Below are positions 58,524 through 60,266 of a stretch of 60,266 nt of DNA, piece after piece (position 1 is the stretch's first letter; every line of letters begins with the position of its first letter). The DNA comes from Leptolyngbyaceae cyanobacterium RU_5_1. GTDB taxonomy: Bacteria > Cyanobacteriota > Cyanobacteriia > Leptolyngbyales > Leptolyngbyaceae. Position numbers and translations under genes: made by a program. The stretch covers positions 1-60,266 of the forward strand of contig JAAUSG010000005.1 of assembly GCA_012034055.1 (NCBI GenBank). The letters are read 5' to 3'. Under the pieces are notes generated by a model. The model made no database searches. It was not told the DNA's origin and worked only from the letters and a program-made list of their open reading frames with translations.

Positions 58524-58598
58524 TCTCTGTAGGGTCAGGTTTGGCAAACAATCTGTGTGTTTCAGCATAGATCTTTGGCCAAACCTGCCCCTACACCA
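58524..58598. repeat. Third copy of GTAGGGGC inverted repeat
   Basis: TGTAGGGTCAGGTTTGGC and GCCAAACCTGCCCCTACA are near-exact inverted arms. Relatives lie at 4837-4905 and 6155-6228. Confidence 0.7.
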
Positions 58599-58638
58599 CC
58601 GGAAAATTTACAGCACGTCTTTCTTTGCTTTGCTAACT

Positions 58639-59109
58639 ATGAAACTTGCCGCATTGATTAGTTTAACGACCCTTCTGACACCGGGCATTAGCCATGCCTC
58701 CCCACCTGTTGTTTCCTTGCCTCTACAAGGTATTGCTCAAGAGCCTGCCTGGCTCCCGATCGCGATCGTCAAACAAGCCACATTTCCAATGACCGTTGAG
58801 TTGGTCAACGAAACGGGAGCGACTCTGGAGTATGGGTTCACCGATAATCCCCTCAGCACAGTGCCAAACACCCTCCCGATCAGCGGGAAAGCCACCCTTG
58901 TGCTCACCGACCCTGAAATCAACATCTCCATTAGCTACAAAAGCACGTTACCTAACAGCGAATTAGGACAGTTTAAATTTGCGGCCACTCCACTCTCCAA
59001 AAACTCTGTCCAGTTGATTATTCGCCAAACCGGTGAACCGGACCGTCAGGGAGACGCGATCGGTCAGGTCGTCAACATTCAAAAAACCGGCGGAATTTTT
59101 ATTTATTAA
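58639..59109 (+). CDS. Exported protein of unknown function
   Basis: 156 residues from ATG 58639. A signal peptide MKLAALISLTTLLTPGISHA is clear, with cleavage after SHA. The mature part is beta-rich (FPMTVELVNETGATLEYGFT; INISISYKSTLPNSELGQF). No enzyme motif. The longer frame upstream lies in the dispersed repeat and is rejected. Likely periplasmic. Confidence 0.65.
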   Translation: MKLAALISLTTLLTPGISHASPPVVSLPLQGIAQEPAWLPIAIVKQATFPMTVELVNETGATLEYGFTDNPLSTVPNTLPISGKATLVLTDPEINISISYKSTLPNSELGQFKFAATPLSKNSVQLIIRQTGEPDRQGDAIGQVVNIQKTGGIFIY

Positions 59110-59114
59110 CCAGG

Positions 59115-59932
59115 TTATGAGGGTGCACTAGCCGTTTGTCTGGCTGGCGCTTTTTCACCCACTGCCTTCGCGATCTCCACCCCATTTTCTTCCAGGATGA
59201 CCACAGGTTCCGAACCTGCATTCATCTCAATCCGCTTCACCAACACTCTGCCGTTCGCAATCCGTTGTCCCACACCCACGTAGCGGCTGCCTCCTTCACC
59301 CGGTGCGAGCACGATGGCTTGGGTTTTGTTGCCAACCGTGACGACGCCTGTCACCTCGACCGCGATCGCGGTCTCCGTCGAGGGTCTGGCTGGTAAAGCA
59401 GCGATGGAGCTAGCGGGTGGAACACTGGCACCCAGCGCTCCATCAGTAGTTTCAGGGATTGCAGGAGATGTAATCTCTCGCTTCGGCTGCATTGCCGAGC
59501 CGCTACCGTCTCCTTGTGCAGTGGAACCTGTACCTCCGGGTTGGGCTAAGGAGCCAGAGCCAGCGTTAGTATTGGGTAGCTGAGATACTCTTGGAACGGG
59601 TCTCAAGGCGCTGGTTGAAGTCCTGGGTACCACTGGAGGCAGTCCAGCAAAGGGATCACTCTCTCGATTTTAGTTTCGGACTGTATTTGGCGCTCTCGCT
59701 CTTTGATGTTGGTTGGTTGAATTAAACCTGGAACCGGGCCGGGAGTCGGAAGTCTCTGGGCAACTAAGGGTTGAGCCGTAGCAGGTTGTGCCGTCGTGGG
59801 TGATGGTTGCGGGCTAGCCGCCTCTGAGGGGCTTGGTGCAGGAGAACTTGTGGTTGTTGTATCTTCGGACGCGCATCCCGCGATCGCGATCGCGATGACT
59901 CCAATCAATGCAACCAGCTTATGGCGACGCAT
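59115..59932 (-). CDS. Pro/Ser-rich lipoprotein (frameshifted here)
   Basis: From ATG 59932: MRRHKLVALIGVIAIAIAGC, with lipobox IAIAGC. A long Pro/Ser/Thr spacer follows with LVAQRLPTPGPVPGLIQPTN. The frame breaks at the run 59668-59671; one added base restores TKNRESDPFAGLPPVVPRTS, and the C-terminal part then reads GVVTVGNKTQAIVLAPGEG, SRYVGVGQRIANGRVLVKRI and VVILEENGVEIAKAVGE. This C-terminal part resembles the pilus-assembly PilP-like small barrel. About 272 residues if repaired. Function not assigned. The signal sequence coincides with two overlapping HIP1 sites. Confidence 0.65.
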
Positions 59933-60182
59933 AATTACCCCCCAGGACTTTACTCTAAGATAACTCCAATGCAATTCATCTGTCGAAAAGCCAAAAATTT
60001 GCTCCCTGACCTGTCCCAAGGTTGAGCAAAAAATGGCTGTTTATCCAGAATAAACATAAAGCAATGTTGAATCAGCAAACTTATTCAATTAAGAAGCTGT
60101 TTGTAAATAGATATGAAGCGAGCGTTCAACAGGAGAGGAAAAGAGCGATACCTAAGCAATCCATACTATTGCGGGAAAGCAA

Positions 60183-60266
60183 ATGAGCCAACCCTTTTAC
60201 GACAGTGACTTGACCGATGAGGAATGGCAGCGCATCGAGCCGCTTCTGCCGCCTGAAAAAATTCTG
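60183..60266 (+). mobile_element. IS5-family transposase, 5' end only
   Basis: The frame from ATG 60183 reads MSQPFYDSDLTDEEWQRIEP and LLPPEKIL up to the window edge. The LTDEEWxxIEPLLP pattern is the N-terminal domain of IS5-type (DUF4096) transposases. The upstream stretch from about 60090 (AAGAAGCTGTTTGTAAATAG) may hold the left terminal repeat, but the right end is outside the window. Confidence 0.8.

Overview
The window is a piece of a cyanobacterial chromosome, most likely from a repeat-rich, probably filamentous species. It carries psaA-psaB, psb30/ycf12, apcD, crtE and the split rpoC1/rpoC2 genes found only in cyanobacteria and plastids, and the HIP1 octamer GCGATCGC is very frequent. 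I cannot name the genus from sequence alone.

Layout. 1-8.1 kb: decayed HAD phosphatase, a frameshifted CdaR-type regulator, a minus-strand group (alpha/beta hydrolase, yidD, VanX-like dipeptidase), cobI, a TonB-like protein and a secreted Pro-rich protein. 8.1-13.4 kb: psaA-psaB with leader promoter and terminator. 13.4-15.4 kb: toxin-antitoxin debris and a four-carbon sugar-acid kinase. 15.5-24.4 kb: a tightly overlapping trio of a small HTH regulator and two giant hybrid histidine kinases whose linkers are built from dispersed repeats. 24.4-31.6 kb: housekeeping and membrane genes (DUF1003, apcD, DUF924, psb30, YkgJ, two half-size GDT1 exporters, a GUN4-domain protein, an alpha/beta hydrolase). 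31.8-36.1 kb: a glycosyltransferase, a ROK glucokinase, a ParA/coiled-coil pair resembling carboxysome-positioning McdA/McdB, and a thioredoxin-like ferredoxin. 36.2-47.3 kb: the conserved cluster rpsT-tatD-rpoB-rpoC1-rpoC2. 47.5-49.2 kb: hisD and a convergent conserved gene. 49.3-52.9 kb: a conflict-type island with a Pepco protein, a caspase-WD40-HTH protein, a RelE-type toxin-antitoxin pair and a BrnT-type toxin with a partner. 53.3-60.2 kb: CHASE2 adenylate cyclase, folD, crtE, a DUF212 membrane protein, small secreted proteins and the start of an IS5-like transposase.

Two things stand out. First, ten genes are broken by eleven single-base deletions, nearly all at short homopolymers, and one of them is the essential rpoB. 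This points to sequencing undercalls, not gene decay, so the interrupted genes are annotated as single genes. Second, the Pepco/caspase-WD40-HTH two-gene unit looks like a compact sensor-effector device of the NTPase-independent kind and is the best candidate for an unusual system.

Dispersed palindromic repeats occupy many intergenic spaces, including the spacers of the rpo operon, and some have become coding sequence: linkers in both kinases and the C-terminal tail of the ferredoxin.
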